A DNA stretch of 64,000 nt from Emydura subglobosa (lineage: Eukaryota > Chordata > Testudines > Chelidae). Each line of letters starts with the position of its first letter. The first letter of the stretch is position 1. Under the pieces are notes generated by a model that was not told where the DNA came from, did not search any database, and was given only the letters and a program-made list of their open reading frames with translations. Where the stretch lies: positions 2,028,960-2,092,959 of the forward strand of contig ML679961.1 in assembly GCA_007922225.1 (NCBI GenBank), written 5' to 3'. Shown here in pieces: positions 46,070 through 59,990 of the stretch. The translations under genes and the position numbers were made by a program.

Positions 46070-47517
46070 TGATTTCCTGATGAGCAAAGTCTGCATTGCT
46101 AAGCATTCTCTTGCTGAGTTTCATAGCAATGCCTTGGCAATTTAGTGTTCACCTTCCAAGTGCCACAATAGCGGTTCAGGTTTAGAAATGCTGAGAGCTG
46201 CGCTACTGTGCAGCTGTTTGCAGTGAGAAGATGATTTATGGTTATAAATCACAGGTAGAAGACACATAATCATTTTTTATGAAATAAACAGAGAATAAAT
46301 CCAATGCCGAATGTAACACTAAGAGACACTAGAAAAACGATGGGTCAGATAATGGGAAAATATGGCCATCTAGCAGAAACTGAGACTCTGCAGGACAAAT
46401 ATTATATTGGGCTCCCGTGCTATTTTTGACAGCAGTAATGATGATAACTAGTGTCTCTCTGTTGACGTGGAGGGACAATTTTCTGTACTTATGCCCCATG
46501 ATTCTGTATTATTGATTTAGAGGATTTTGGTGACTGGGATAGGAGTACAACCTGGCCCCTGAGCAGTGGCTTACAGCGAGAACAGTAAATGCTGAGAATT
46601 GTGCTACCAAAGCATTCCCTTCTGGGGAAAGAGAAGTAAATAACAGTCTTTGCCTGCCATTGGAAGCCCACTGGCTCTGCATCATCATCAGCAATCTGCT
46701 GCCTTCTGCCTCTGGAGACTTACCTGTTCCCTGCTTCACACATTACCCCGTTGGCGGGACACCACCAAACTTTCCCTTATTTCACTTTGTTCGGGTGACG
46801 TGCAGGTGGCTGCATGTCTGATCCTACCAAGCAGAGGACATAAGACTCTGACTCTGGATTTGGGCTTCTTCTTCAAACTAAACGTATGGAAAATGAGGGC
46901 AGGGGATTTTCCTTGTCCTTCTTCTTCTCAAAAAGGGAAAAGCACCTCAAACGGGACAACGAAGTCAGCATCACATCAACAATAGCTGCAATGCTCCTCG
47001 CCTTCTCTCAGGGCCACCCATGGAGGCTGCTTTCATGATTGGCTTTGCCATGGTGGAAGAATTCATGGCAACGCAACCCTCTGAAGCAGCTTTGCTAGTG
47101 CATGTGGAATAGCTGCAGCAGCAATTTAATTGCCCATTATAGGATCACAGCAGTAAAAATGCCGGGCTGCAATCTAGGGTCTTTGCTATCCAAGGTAGCT
47201 GTTGCTTTTAGCATTGCTCAGTGGAAAATCCAGTGTTCGTTGCTTATTTTCATTCCCCATCCTACTTTTTCACTTTCCTCATCTTTATTTCAGCTGTTCT
47301 GCATTGATATTTTTTGTCTCCACATTCTTGGTTTCTTCCTTCTGTATGTCCTCTCCATTTATTGGCAACTTGAACACTTTATCCCTCCGACATCACTAGC
47401 AACTCCTGAATGTCTCCCCATTTCTGGTCGTCACTTCCATCCCATCCCACTCCTACCTCTCAGGTTCCTTTGAAGGTTGAACATCTGATCTTGCCTCCCC
47501 AGCACCAGACCTGCTCT
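46070..47517. other. No recognised gene
   Basis: Unique-looking sequence. The frame 47102-47473 (plus, 123 codons) is hydrophobic but lacks any recognisable motif. Confidence 0.45.
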
Positions 47518-48129
47518 TCATAGAATCCTGGAATGATAGAAGATGAGGGTTGGAAGGGACCTCAAGAGGTCATCTAGTCCAACCCCCTGCTCAAAGCAGG
47601 ACCAAGCCCAACTAAATCAACCCAGCACTGGTTTCATCAAACCAGGCCTTAAAACCCTCTAAGGATGGAGATTCCACCACCTCCCTAGGTAACCTATTCC
47701 AGTGCTTCAGCACCCTCCGAGTGAAAATCTTTTTCCTACTATCCAACCTAGACCTCCACAAATGCAACTTGAGACCATTGCTCCTTGTTCTGTCATCTGC
47801 CACTGTTACATTTGGATTCTTGGAAGCTACTTGCATTCAGATAGAAACCTGCACAGGAACACAAAGAGATGGAATTCAGTAAAGACTCTCCGTGTGTTTA
47901 CAACTAAGACCAGGCAGAACTGACTGAGCTACCCCATAATACTCTCACTTGGTAGCTACGGCAACTGGCTAGGCAGGACACAAAATACATAACAGCCAAC
48001 ACCGAGAACAGCCTAGCCCCATCCTCCCTGGAACCCCCTTTCAGGTAGTTAAAGGCCGCGATCAAATCCCCCCTCATTCTTCTCTTCTGCAGGCTAAACA
48101 AGCCTAGTTCCTTCAGCCTCTCCTCATAA
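47518..48129 (-). mobile_element. CR1-B LINE 3' part, interrupted by a 191-bp insert
   Basis: Plus-strand text is the reverse of a CR1-B 3' end: ttcatagaatcctggaatga, gggttggaagggacctcaag, cctccctaggtaacctattc. CR1-B text resumes after the insert with accgagaacagcctagcccc and ends near cctctcctcataagtc. The reading frame is open on the minus strand over 47612-47836 ([13 protein letters not shown]). Confidence 0.92.
47804..47994. mobile_element. 191-bp insert with TG...CA ends in CR1-B
   Basis: The insert begins tgttacat and ends acataaca, so the tips are inverted (TGTTA / TAACA), like the ends of an LTR. It is flanked by gccac (47799-47803) and gccaac (47995-48000), a near-perfect short direct repeat that could be the target-site duplication. 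The CR1-B sequence is continuous if it is removed. It encodes nothing. It may be a short solo LTR or a MITE. Confidence 0.6.
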
Positions 48130-51100
48130 GTCCCCAGTCTGTAGCTGTCATCCTCTGCCTGTCACCTCTCTCCTGGTCACCCTCTTTGTGCTGTCCCACA
48201 CGTGCATTCAGACAGAACCATCGCTAAACGCTCCCTTTGTTACTACTGCCATTTTTGTCTTCTAACAGTCTGTATTCTTCCTCTGACTAGATCCGTAGAG
48301 GAGGGCGCTCTGCCCAAGTGGGGTGCTTATACACAGATATATAATTATTGGGTTATCCTACCTGCAAGCACTAAAATGGGAGTGTTCTCATGCACCCTTC
48401 ATGCCTTTCATTGAAAAGAAGTTGATCTTCAGCATGGGGCTTTTCTTAGCGCTGTAAACACCATACTGACAACAGAAGCACAGTAAAATGATTGAATAGA
48501 AAAGAATATTTAAAATTATCATGCCAATGAAATGCTTGCGGCCGGATGTTAAAACACTAGCATAGCTTGAAGCAAACGAATGTTGACAAGAGTTTATTAC
48601 CTGCCCAAAGCATGTCATACATTGTATCTGCGCATTAGCACGCTCTCTAATCAAATTAGGGAACTTCATAGCTGCTGCCAGGAAAATGATGAGATGCTGT
48701 TTTGCTGGTTCACATCTGTGTTAAGCTGCCAGGAAATCATTAAATTGACTTTGGAGCTGTTACTATCCCAGGATAAAGCAAACTGCAGGATACTTAATTT
48801 ATATGCATAAAACTTTGATAAATGATGTTACAGCAAATCTAAAACCACATTAATAGATTGAAATCATTATGGTCTGAATTCATCAGTGATGTAAACAGAG
48901 GTCTACGTGCTCATTTTGTGTGAGTGAGTGAGAAAATAGGTGTAAATACCAAAGTATACTAAATTGGCACCAGTCTGACAGTCGTTGGGTGTGCAAAAGT
49001 GTTCAACTCCACGTAGTCCTCCGGGTTCAGGAGGGAAGGGGGGGGCGGGAAGTGCCTGGAAAAGGGATGAGAAGAGCAGAGGGGAACTAGCACAGCGAGG
49101 TTGCCCAGATGTATGTTATGGTGGGTGTAAGGGGCATTTTTGTGTGCTGAATCACAAAGGCAGCCCAGCTGGCCCACGATGGGTGGAGTCACAGCTCAGG
49201 AAACACAGTGTCAGACTAACCAGTGTCCGTTTTTCTTTTAGTCACGGATCATCTGAGCCCAATCAAAGTGAAGGGACTTGAAGTGGGATTCACAAAGTAG
49301 CTGAGCACCTAATGTCCACTGAAATCAATCAAGGGGAATAAAATACCTAAATGCCTTCGTAACTCCCACTATTGGCCTCTTGTGATAGTGTGTGAGAAAT
49401 GCGACATCACCGGAGATTTTATGTACCTCAAAACAAGATGGCTCCAACCTTAACATACCTTCCCAGCACGAAAGTCAACTGGGGAGTGGAAAGCCAGCAA
49501 CTGAGGCAATACCCTCCAGCATGCCAGGTGTTTCCCATTTTGAGGCTGTTTCATTAACAACACCCAATGGTTTATAATTTAACACGTTCAATTCTATTTC
49601 GTAATGTCTAAAATGGTTACCACGCCTGGAGCCTTCACAACAAGAGCACCTCGCTGTTGCTTGCTAATTAATCTCAGATTTGTATAGGTAGCTTCTTAGT
49701 ACTTAACGCTAAAAAAACTATATTTTCTATGATTTATTTAGCATGTGACTTCGGCAAAAGAGCCAAAATAAAAGAATCTAAATAAAAGACAGATAGCGAA
49801 AACGAGAGAGATTGACTCAAAGCGTCTCCATGGCGCCAGAGATAACCTCGTGTGAACATCCACAGCTGCCAGGTTCTCTGGCAACCTTGCGAGTGATTTA
49901 GGCAGAGCTCCAAAAAGGAAGATATTGGACGCTGACATGGCAATGTAGAATTTTACTATTCAGCTGAAAAGTCTGTGCTTATTTATGACTTTCCCTATGA
50001 CACTTATCCTCACTGGTGTTAGGTCATTACAACCAGCCAGACCTTAAACACATCTGCTTATTTCCCAAAGCAATTAGATGTTTTTAATGATGTTTATTTT
50101 GTCATGGCATGACAAAAGCTATATCAGTGACGTAGTAGATATGTTCAGGTAAGAAGAAAAAAATACTGCTTATGCTTTTTCATTATTCCTAATCCTCCTT
50201 TACCATGTTAGGTCAGAGAGGCAAATGTCAGAGATATGGACAATATATTCACCGCTAGTTCTGCACGGGGAAGGGAGAGACTGTTCAGTGCCATCCAGAA
50301 CAAACCTCTCCAGTGTGAAGGCAAAACTGGCTCCAAGCCCATGGCTGCCCTAAACTGCATTGGCTGATACAATCCTCCTAAGGAGAATGCTGGAGTACAG
50401 CAGTGTTCTGGCCATGCCCCCTTACCACAGGCCACACCCCCTTTCTGCCAGGTGCTGCTGTGGGGGGTGGGGCAAAGCAGACGCTACCATCTCAGCATCC
50501 CTGATACGCCAGAGCAACTATTCTTCTGGCCAGTTGAGGCAGATTAATGGCCCCTTTGTCTGTTGGAAGTACTGCAAAAAGGCTATGGGTCTGGCCCCTG
50601 GATTACTAATTCCCCTTCTCCTACAGGAAAGGAGTCTCTCTATTACAGGAACTCAGTGTACTTCAGTGGAGTTCACCCTGCATGGCCAGGGGAGGATTTT
50701 AGATCTCCACACCTGTAAATCTCTCTTGAGTCTAGACCTATTGATTCCCATCCTCATTGTGGTGTGTCTGTTCCCTCACCCCAGCTTTCACCAGCCCCCC
50801 CCCTTTGCTTACACCACGAATCCACGCAGCCGTCAGCACAACTGGTAGTCTCTCCTGAACTGACAGCAGTCATGACATCTTGTGCACTCCAGGTCTCCCC
50901 TAGCTCAGATGTTACCCAAGTCCTTGAGCACCTCAGAAAACTGGAGTGACTCAGTGCGAAGACAAAAGGCAGCCAGATCACCACAGCGTGGGAGCAGGTG
51001 GAAGGGCTACATGGCTGGGCTAGTCTAAACCTTGACCTGGCACGGTTCATCTTTCATTAGACATGTCTGTTCCCCCCAGCATTTTTTGGACTGTTTCAGA

Positions 51101-51904
51101 CCCTTGTAGCACAATAGGGCCTTAATATACATGCTACATCACACATTACGTCGCTTGTGTTTCCTGGGGATGCCTTTAGCTCTCAGTGGCCCATCATGCT
51201 AACTTACACCACCTGCTACACTAGCCTGCAATATACTGCAAGGTTACTTAAAGTTTCCCTGTGACCCAGCTGCATGCATCAGTCACAAAACATTCGTGTT
51301 TCACTTTGCGTTTGCTGACTAACCAGGCAGCCCCTGGTGAGTTGTTTTGTTCAGACTAAGTGTTCTCCACCTCCACTAATTATCATCATTCAGTTGGACA
51401 CAGTGGGTGAGGTAATATATAGATCTGGGTAAGGTAATACATATGTATATGTCTGCTTACCTCAGTTCAAACTGTATGACTTAGCTGTACTATTTGTTTC
51501 AGTTTTCCACTTTTTGAACATTGGCTTTTAATGTCTAGTGTGAAGGCTTCCAGCATGATGATGGTTTGGGCGCCATACAAAATGAAGTGACTATAGCCCG
51601 TGAGGTTTGCCTTCCAGCAGGTCATTCAGCAATGGGGGAGGAAGGTAGCAGCAAGCTCCTGAAGTGATTCAGCACTAGGATAGCATTAGCCATAGCGCTT
51701 GCTCCCTTGGCATATTGGCCTCCATGTGATGTTCCTGGTTGCCAGAATGTGGAAGTCAATGTTAACTGCAAAAGGAAATAGTGCTTGGGGTTAGAAAAGG
51801 GCCCCCACATATTTATATACCAGAACTATAATTTAACTGTTATCTCAGGAGTGTACCTAGGTCAGCTCATTATTTTCCCATTGAATCCAATAGGGTACCA
51901 CTGC
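48130..51904. other. No recognised gene
   Basis: A long block with only short frames. A G-rich run (49037-49053) and old amniote repeat motifs at about 48865-48895 and 49270-49360 are the only structure. I cannot support any gene. Confidence 0.4.
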
Positions 51905-52130
51905 CCAAGATGGTCTGGTACTTAGGGTACTAGTCAAGGACATAGGAGATCTGGGCTTAAGTCCCTGCTTTGCAATGGACTTCCTTTGTGATGCTGGGTG
52001 AATTGTTTAGCCTCTCTGTGCCTTGACTGCCTGGGGACAATAGCCTGAGCCTGCCTCACAAGGGTGTTGCAAGGTTACATGCATTAAAATAAAGAGGTGC
52101 TCAGTTACTATGGAAATGGGGCTGTGTACA
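51905..52130 (+). mobile_element. MIR-like SINE
   Basis: Plus orientation: agatctgggcttaagtccct, then tgatgctgggtgaattgttt, agcctctctgtgccttgact, and tgcctcacaagggtgttgca followed by gcattaaaataaagaggtgc. These are the head, core and tail phrases of a MIR in order. A classic, well-preserved copy. Confidence 0.85.
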
Positions 52131-53201
52131 TACCACAGAGAGATTAAAATACAATCCTGGGAAGATGCAAGTGGGGGTTGGGGGAGAGTCTGGAAGTTCC
52201 AATGGGGTTCCTTGGTTCTACAAAGCCTGGCTGGGGAGAGGTAGTGGGGCTGATGGTTCCCTGCTATGTGGATCCACCAGCCATTCTCTTGTCCTTTGTA
52301 ACGATCCTTAAGGTGGAAACACAATTTGCCCCTTTGCAGTTTTCCTCGTGCAGTGATCTACAACCGTAGCTCTGGTTTCACACACCCTCCTGGGAACCGT
52401 GCCAGGGGACGGGCCAAGGAGGAAGTGCTTGCTTCCAGACCAAGGTTTGGATTCAAAACTGAATCAGGGCGTAGGTGTCCTTCAAATGCAGGGGTGCTGA
52501 GATCTCATGAGTGGTTGTTGGGAGATAGCCACATCCCCAACAGGACTGGTGAAGTGACACAGCAGAAGATAAAGAAATGCATTCAGCAAGGACTCTGCCC
52601 CAAAGGCTAATGTTTCTGTTAATTTTACAGTCGTCTCATAAACTGTTTGAACCCTTCTGATTTCATCATCTCAGCGTCAAGGTTGTGAATTTGAAGTGAC
52701 CTGGTATAAGTCAACATAGCCTGCTTTCATTGAGGTTACTTCTGATTTTGAACTCAGCTCTGAGTGAATATCTGCAGCTACATGTAGTTCTTCACCCTTG
52801 GGTCTTTGTCTGTGTCCGGTTCTTGCCCATCTCTCTGTCTGTTGGGCCCTCACAGCTCTCGGTACCATAAACGACTGTGTTGGCAGTTCCCAAGCTATAA
52901 CTTATAGCAAGCTAAAAATGTTGAGTTAGATCCAAAAATAGTGAAAATTGACATCAATAGAACAATGTCCGTTTAAATCAGTGCTGATCTGGTACAGGGA
53001 GGGAATTTTTCCACAGCGCTTGGAATTTGCCTAACTCTGCTTCCACTGATGGCACGAGCTAACCCCACCGACATCAGTGGGGACAGAGTTAGGCAAGTGC
53101 AGAATTAATTTAAAAATCCCACTTTAAACAAATTATGTACCTTCAAATGTGTAAATGATCTTTGCAGACATAATCTTTGTGCTGTAGCAATGGGATACAA
53201 C
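52131..53201. other. No recognised gene
   Basis: About 53040-53110 carries two facing ccactgatg / catcagtgg motifs of the old amniote repeat type. Otherwise nothing. Confidence 0.45.
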
Positions 53202-53308
53202 TAGGGTGACCAGATGTCCCGATTTTATACGGCCAGTCCTGGTATTTGGGTATTTTTCTTTTATATACACCTAATATTCCCCACGCCCTGTCCCGATTTT
53301 TCACCCTA
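53202..53308. mobile_element. 107-bp hAT-like non-autonomous element
   Basis: Bounded by a perfect 8-bp direct duplication, gatacaac (53194-53201 and 53309-53316). Its ends are tagggtga and, reversed, tagggtga, an 8-bp terminal inverted repeat that degrades inward. An 8-bp target-site duplication points to hAT. It encodes nothing, and the tiny size means it depends on a transposase elsewhere. A perfect duplication suggests a comparatively recent insertion. Confidence 0.85.
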
Positions 53309-53316
53309 GATACAAC

Positions 53317-54534
53317 TTTCAGATGTATGTAACCTTGTGCTACTGCCATGAGGTGCACTTTCCAAAACGTAATAAACCATATTTTCATGTGAGGTAGAAG
53401 AGGATTTTTCTTTTGTTGCATTGTCCTTTCATGTTCCATTGGCTTTATTGTCTCTCCTTTTAGTCATCACAGTAACAAAGAATTTTGAGAAGAAAGCACT
53501 TGGTAAAAACTTCAGCAAACAGTTGCTAAGTCATTTTTGTTTTTTGTTGTTGTGAGCAGCCAAACTTGCCTGATAGTCCCCCAAAGTTCAGGAGGGTTGA
53601 TTAACTAGGCGCTTTGTTTTGTTATGTGCATCCTTGCTCTGCAAGAAACACATTATCAGTGCTGACAGACAAAGTCAGCAGCCTTTCCTGAAAGCAGAGA
53701 TACGTCTAATGGAATGCTTGTCTTTTCTAGCTGGATTTTTTTTTCTGTCTTTTTTATCTCTCCCAGGAAATTTGTGATGCCATTTGTCATGGACAGCTGT
53801 ATGCAAACAAACTATTATAAGTAAAAGAGAGTAGATAATAAATCCTCTGGGCTCAATAGAATTCCTCTTGGTCATTTTTAGTGGTTCATAAGATACTGTA
53901 TCGGTGTCAGTTTACTTCCTTGCAGTCATCTGTGATGTGTTCTTGTGATGACAAACATTTTCTTGTACAAAAATCTCATGCTTTTACCATGCAGGCGTGC
54001 CCTTCCGTCGCTTTGTCCTGTGGCATTTTACTTGTTGCTCTTTCTTTAGACGTTAATTCCCATAAGAACACTTATCTACCCATGGCATTATCTTCCCAGG
54101 AATAGAAATGAGCATGCACCCTTTCAGTTCCATAGTAGCTAATCTGGGGCTATAAAATAGGAATTCCAATCCTGGGGCTGAAAGCCCTGGTCACAGGTGC
54201 AGAAAATTCCTATTCAACAGCCTCTGTTTAGCTAAAGGCTCTTTCTCTAATGGTGAGATAGGACCAAATCCTGGTCACTGTGGTGCGTGGTGCTCACATT
54301 CACTGCTATGGGACTACTGGTGTGACTATGGGGCCCTTAAGTAAAGCCCACTGAAGTCAATGGGAGTCTTTCCTGGGCGTTCACTCAGGCCCAAGATGAT
54401 CAGGATTTGGTTCGCTGGCTTTAATGAGCTTTTCCAAATTCTTCTACTCATTTACTGCCTTCCTCTCCATATCACACTCTAATTTAAAATTGCCCATCTA
54501 ATGTCTGCATCACTCCCTGCAGTGGAGTCATCAC
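53317..54534. other. No recognised gene
   Basis: A motif of the gcccactgaagtcaatggga type lies at about 54345-54372. Nothing else. Confidence 0.45.
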
Positions 54535-54670
54535 ATAAAATCATGGAAACCAGAACTGGAAAAGACCTATTAGACCATGCAGTCCATCTCCGTGGAAATA
54601 CAAGGTTGTTCCAAACAGTGCATTTTCTATGATGTTTTCAAATCGACTCAGGGTAAAATGAGTTTTCAGG
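54535..54670 (-). mobile_element. CR1 3' fragment, old, reversed
   Basis: Plus-strand text such as ataaaatcatggaaaccaga, ctattagaccatgcagtcca and ggttgttccaaacagtgcat is the reverse complement of an older CR1 3' end. The right boundary is soft. Confidence 0.5.
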
Positions 54671-57600
54671 CAGATGTTCAGTGACTCACTCGTCAGAGTA
54701 CAGTTTGTGAGTTGCAGCTGTACAGTAATAATCAAATGTGAATTGTTTATTTTAATGCAGAAGTCCACACTGCTTCTTCTTAATTTAAAACATCTTTTCA
54801 GGAATTAAGTAGTTTTCAGCTAGCATTGGGAGCATTGTACAATGTAATCCTTAAATCAGCACTCAATGAACCATGTGAAGTTTAATGATGTGGTAGAATC
54901 CTATTTTGTTACACGGAGGAAGCAAAATCACATCTCCTGTTCTCATTTTTCTTCTGAAATACAATTCTGATATCTATTAGACTAAGATATAATACACGTG
55001 TAATTTTAAACATATCAGGGAGCAGTTAAGCTCATACTGGAATGGAGCAGAGAACTAGCAATTCAGTGGGAACAAAAAGCCAGGGTAAACAGTCAATTTA
55101 ACTTCTATTCAAGTATACAATATTCTCATAAAATGTGGCATTTTCCCAGAAATTGCAAAAACTGATAGTTCAATTTTCTTCCCTGGAACGCCTATTATGT
55201 AAGTTGAATAGAAAATATAATAAAGCTTTAAACTGTATTTATTTTTACCCATTTGTTTTGACTAGAAAGATTCTTATAATAAAAATCAAACTTGCTGCAC
55301 CTAAAACAATAACGACCTGGATCAAACAGGAAGCGTATTGTTAACATTCTAACATTAATTTGTGAATCACAGGTTTTCTGCCTCTGATAACTGACTCGCT
55401 ACCTCGGTGATTGTTCACTTGACAGACAGCTGGATTCGATAGGTAGACAAGCACTTTAACAAGGTAATTCTTTTTCTCTGTCTCTCTCTCTTTCAGATAG
55501 TAATGAATTGTGATTTGAATCCAGTATGGTATAATTTTATTGTATGTTCTTCCAGCAGTAAACATTTTCCATTTCTAGCTGTCTGTGGACCTTAATAAAA
55601 TGTTTAAGAAAACATGTCAAACAGACAGAACAAGTCCTATGGATCCTTCAAAGCATTAATTTCTGGAGTGTCTGTACCAGTCAGATGGACTATTATCTTC
55701 TATGTTCACGTAATCAGAAAGTAGAGTTTTATTTATTCCAGCCCAGGGTCAGGCATCAAAATAAATATATGAATCCTTGGTCTGTGGATTGCCTCAGTCA
55801 CTCCTTCAGCATATGAGTAAAACCCACTGAAATCAATTGGAATTAATCGTGTCCTTAAGTGTTTTGTTCAACTCGGCCCTCCTCAGGATCCTATAAAGAA
55901 CAGACTATTACATGAGCTCCTTTTGGTGGTAGTGCTTTTGTTAAATTCCTTTTTTCCATCAGAACCTTTTCTCTGGATATTTTGCTGAGCAACTAGTCTT
56001 GCCATTAGCAACATCTGTTACTTTAGCCATTGTCTGAACTGACACTGTCTCTTTCAAGTGTAAAGTTGATAGTGGTTTGGCTAGAAATTAGCATGTACTC
56101 CCCCCTCCTAAACTGAATACAACTGTCAGTCCCTTCTTGCTTCTTTCTGAAGTTAGCAATTCTCTGTCTATGTTTAGCTGAATCCAAGAACAGCTGAGCT
56201 TGCATTGCACTAGTGAGGGGTTACGTCTACAGCTGTGAAAAACGTTCCATTTTTAGCTCTGAAGCCATCAGCTTGACAGCCCTGGAAACAATGCTCTTTA
56301 TTTATCCCTGGAGCAGGGACAGTGTGAGCAGGAACAGTGGACGAGCTGCCTGTGGGGCAGCTACGCTATGCCCCACTCAGAAAAGGCAGGAAATAAAATC
56401 ATAGCAAAATATATTTCCCTTCTTCCCAGTTCCCTGTGCCATTCATAGCTGTTAATGGAATGGAATGGCTCTTCCAGAGGGTGCCTCCAGCTGCTCCAAG
56501 AAACCTGCACATTCCAGTGACTATCTCTAAAGAATCATCAAGATTTCAGTGACTGGCCTATGAGCCGTAGCGCAGCTGGAAGTTCAACTTCACCTATGCT
56601 CTTAAACAAAAACCGCAAATGCACATTCCACTAGGGACCTGCTCTGAATAACCCAGGCCTGGGGGGGACGGTCAAATGTGTTCTTCACTAAGGAGGGTAG
56701 TTGAGGCAAGTTACAGTGTCACAGTATAATTCTGACCTAGGGTCACCAATGCCCACAAAACCTCGATTACCGTAGTTAGTGATCGGTACCCCACAACCAA
56801 CACAAGGACTTGTGATGGAGTGTAGTGAGTCAAAATTCAATAGGACACCCTGAAAACAAAACCCCATTATCTCTCAGGCCAGTCTAGTGTCTGCCCAATA
56901 GTACAGCCCTTGTCCCTTTGTCTCCAGGATATTGAAGGGACGGCTCAGCTAGCAGCCCAGTGCTATCCAAACCCATGTTCATGGCCCTACCGCTCTTGAG
57001 CCACGTGCACCCACCAACAGAAGGTGAGCCCCATAAAACTGTGATTTGTGGAGGAGCTCAGAATCCAGGAGAGAACAACCAGAAAACACACCCTTCAGGG
57101 ACGTGGCTCCCGGGCTGTTCCAAGCTTTATTGCGTGGTCAAGAAGGGAGTTGTAATTCACCCACTTAAGAGCTACTAGCTGGTGCAAAGAGTTCAGAACA
57201 GGTGTAGAATGTTAATGGATGCTCACCCAGAGAGGAAAGCTGCCGCTGTATGTCACAGTGACGGCAAGCAATGGAGCTCTGAAGGAAAGGCTAAGTGTCA
57301 TAAATTCTCTAGTTCCAGGAGCATCAAGGCGGAGAGGTAATAACTGGGGAAGTGGGAGCAGAATGTTCCTCAGGGGAGTTTGCTTAAATAAAGTTGTGTA
57401 ACTTTTTTAAGGAGGACACAGTTATGAGGGGGCTTAAGCCAGGCCATATGCTTGTTAGCTAAGCATTTCTTGGTTGTTTGGTGGAGCGGAACATACTGAA
57501 TTCTAACTTCCCATCCAGACTTTATTTGTGTCCATGTCCATGCATGAATCAGGCCTGATACTGATGTGTCCACATGTCATGGTACAAACCAGAATGTCCT

Positions 57601-59990
57601 TTGTAGTCCTAAGTGTGAAGCAGAGCCTTAATAAAGCTGTGGAACACCCTTCGTTACGATGGGTCATTATTCACTATGGTCTAAATGGTCCTATGTGTCT
57701 GTGCTCACTGGGCTGTGTCACCCGAATCAGTGGAAATGTGGGTGCACTACTGAGTTTGATTAATTTGCCTGTAAAGAAAGTTTCTTAATTTCATCCCATG
57801 TTAGTTACTGGGTTACATTAGCTGCTTCGCCATATTCAGCAGAGAGACGTGGAACAGCTGTCCTCTATAGCATGAAACTTTGTGTTCACTTTATGTGTAA
57901 TTGATTTATGGTCAATGCGGTTGACCATGGCATTTCTGTCATGTGAGATTGTCAGACAAGTGTAATTTTAACATGTTAAAAAGGAGATTATTAATGCGAA
58001 CGAAGCGTTTTTCAGTCTTGGATTCTTCAGCTTCTTTTGCACTATTCAAATTGTCTTTATACTTGACTGCTGCTCACCATAGCTTTTTGATTATTGGCTC
58101 ACTGGTACCAGTCTCATGTTAGGCCTTAGTGTGTGTAGGATGTAAATGGGCAGCTGACTTCAATGAGCTGTCACTACATGAATTTATTTAAGAAGAGGCT
58201 AATTGTTGAGTGATTGCTCTTAATAAAGGCAGGCAGTGGCTCTGCGCTCACCCATAGCCTCGTTCGTTTGGTATCGACGACCAAACAAATGCACTATATT
58301 CTGTAATAAAAAGCTTCCAGATAAAGCTAACTTGATTTACAATGTCACGTGGATTTTGTGTCACAACAGCCTTTCCAAATCCACACGCTGCATTTGGTCT
58401 GCCCCAAGTGCTATTCTCATATGCTGATTCCTTCAAGCAGACTAGAGCGGGACCTTTGCCATTTTCATCATGACATGCCTTTGTGCAGGTTACATCACTA
58501 GGCACTTGGTGGCTTTTCCTTGGGAGAAATTCTGGCCACTGTTAAGCTATCACTGATTTCAGTGGGGCCAGGATTTCACACAGCAGCTTTGACTGGTATC
58601 CGCTATAGTGTTTCTCTGTGTAGGTATCATTGTCTTAGGAACAGGGCTTATGAGCATTTTCCTGACAGAGGGCGTTGAAGGTCTTGTTATGCACAACCAG
58701 TTGGAACCAGAAACAGATAAAGCAGAGCTCTAGCAAACTCCTTAAGCACTGGGTGATCATGGAACGCCACAGGCGGAAGGTTTAAGATATCACCACTGCT
58801 AACCAGCTAGCTCAGACTAGCTATGTTTAAACTCTGTGAATATTATGAGGATGGATGGAGAAAAATGGTCCAAAAACTCAGGAGTCGTCCACTCCTTGTT
58901 GTAAAGTTCACCCACTGCTAACAGTGGAATACAGGATTATTTTACTCTCCTGGAGGTTTTAATCAGTAAAACAAGAAAAATGTGTCTGATTGCGGAATGC
59001 TACCATGCTCAGACATCTGTGGTGCACCAAAAAACCTACTTGACGTGCTGGAAAAATCAGATGATGTGTCGCCGTCTTCAGGCACAAAAGAGCTGTTTCC
59101 TATGATTTAGCATGTGTATTGATTACCTTGGTGGGGAGGCATCCCTTTGATTTCTGTTCAATCTCTTTATCCAACCAGTTCATACAGAGAGAGTTTGATA
59201 GGCTAGTCAAAGGGCCAGGGACCACTTGGTAGTGTCCTATCGATGATCATACTTGTTGCTACCAGCAGCCAGACTCAGCAGGCCTTTTGCAGGCCTAGGC
59301 AGCCTCAGCATGTCTGAGCCAGGCGGGGAGGGGACCCTTTTTCTCCACCATACCTGACTCTGAAGCCCTCCCCCAGCCCTTGATGATGGCTCTGGTGGAC
59401 ATGCTGCCATCACTGTTTTAGAACAAAAGCAGGAAGCCTATCTGTGCCCGTCCTCTGGGAGACGTTTGTCATGGCCCCAGGAAATGCAGATTCTGCACAA
59501 CACATCTGACTAATAAGTGAGCTGTGGAACCCACTTGATTAGCTTTTCAAACTGCTTTTCAAACTGCTGCACAACACGTTCCTTGCCATGTTATTGTCTG
59601 CTAACAAGGATAAATGGGGAAGGAGGGAGTGTGGATTCCTCTAGGGATCTCTTCGTGAAAATAGTTTTGCGGTCCCCCAAAGATAGCTGGAAGACTGGCC
59701 AATGGGAAAGCTGCTGCTGTACTGCCTGAGAGCCTGACTCAGCTTTTACAGACGTGTGAAATGCTTGAGTTGAAGCAAAGTACAGCTTTTCAGTGCGAGC
59801 ACTCGTGTGTTACACTGGTTCTACCAGTCCATCTCTTGCCTGGATGGCCGGGTCTCCATTTGATTTACTGCCTGACACCACCTCGCACAGAGGAAGGTTA
59901 CCAAGGGCTTTGGGTTGACAGAACCCGGCTACGATGTTGGCTACTCAGTCTGGCAATATAGCGTCCATCATTTCCATGTTGGACCCTTGG
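54671..59990. other. No recognised gene; AT-rich left part, mixed right part
   Basis: A CT-rich tract (ttctctgtctctctctctttc) lies near 55473-55495, a 12-bp tandem pair (gcttttcaaact) at 59542-59565, and old amniote repeat motifs at about 55823-55880 and 58535-58580. No exon, RNA gene or full repeat could be identified. Confidence 0.4.
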
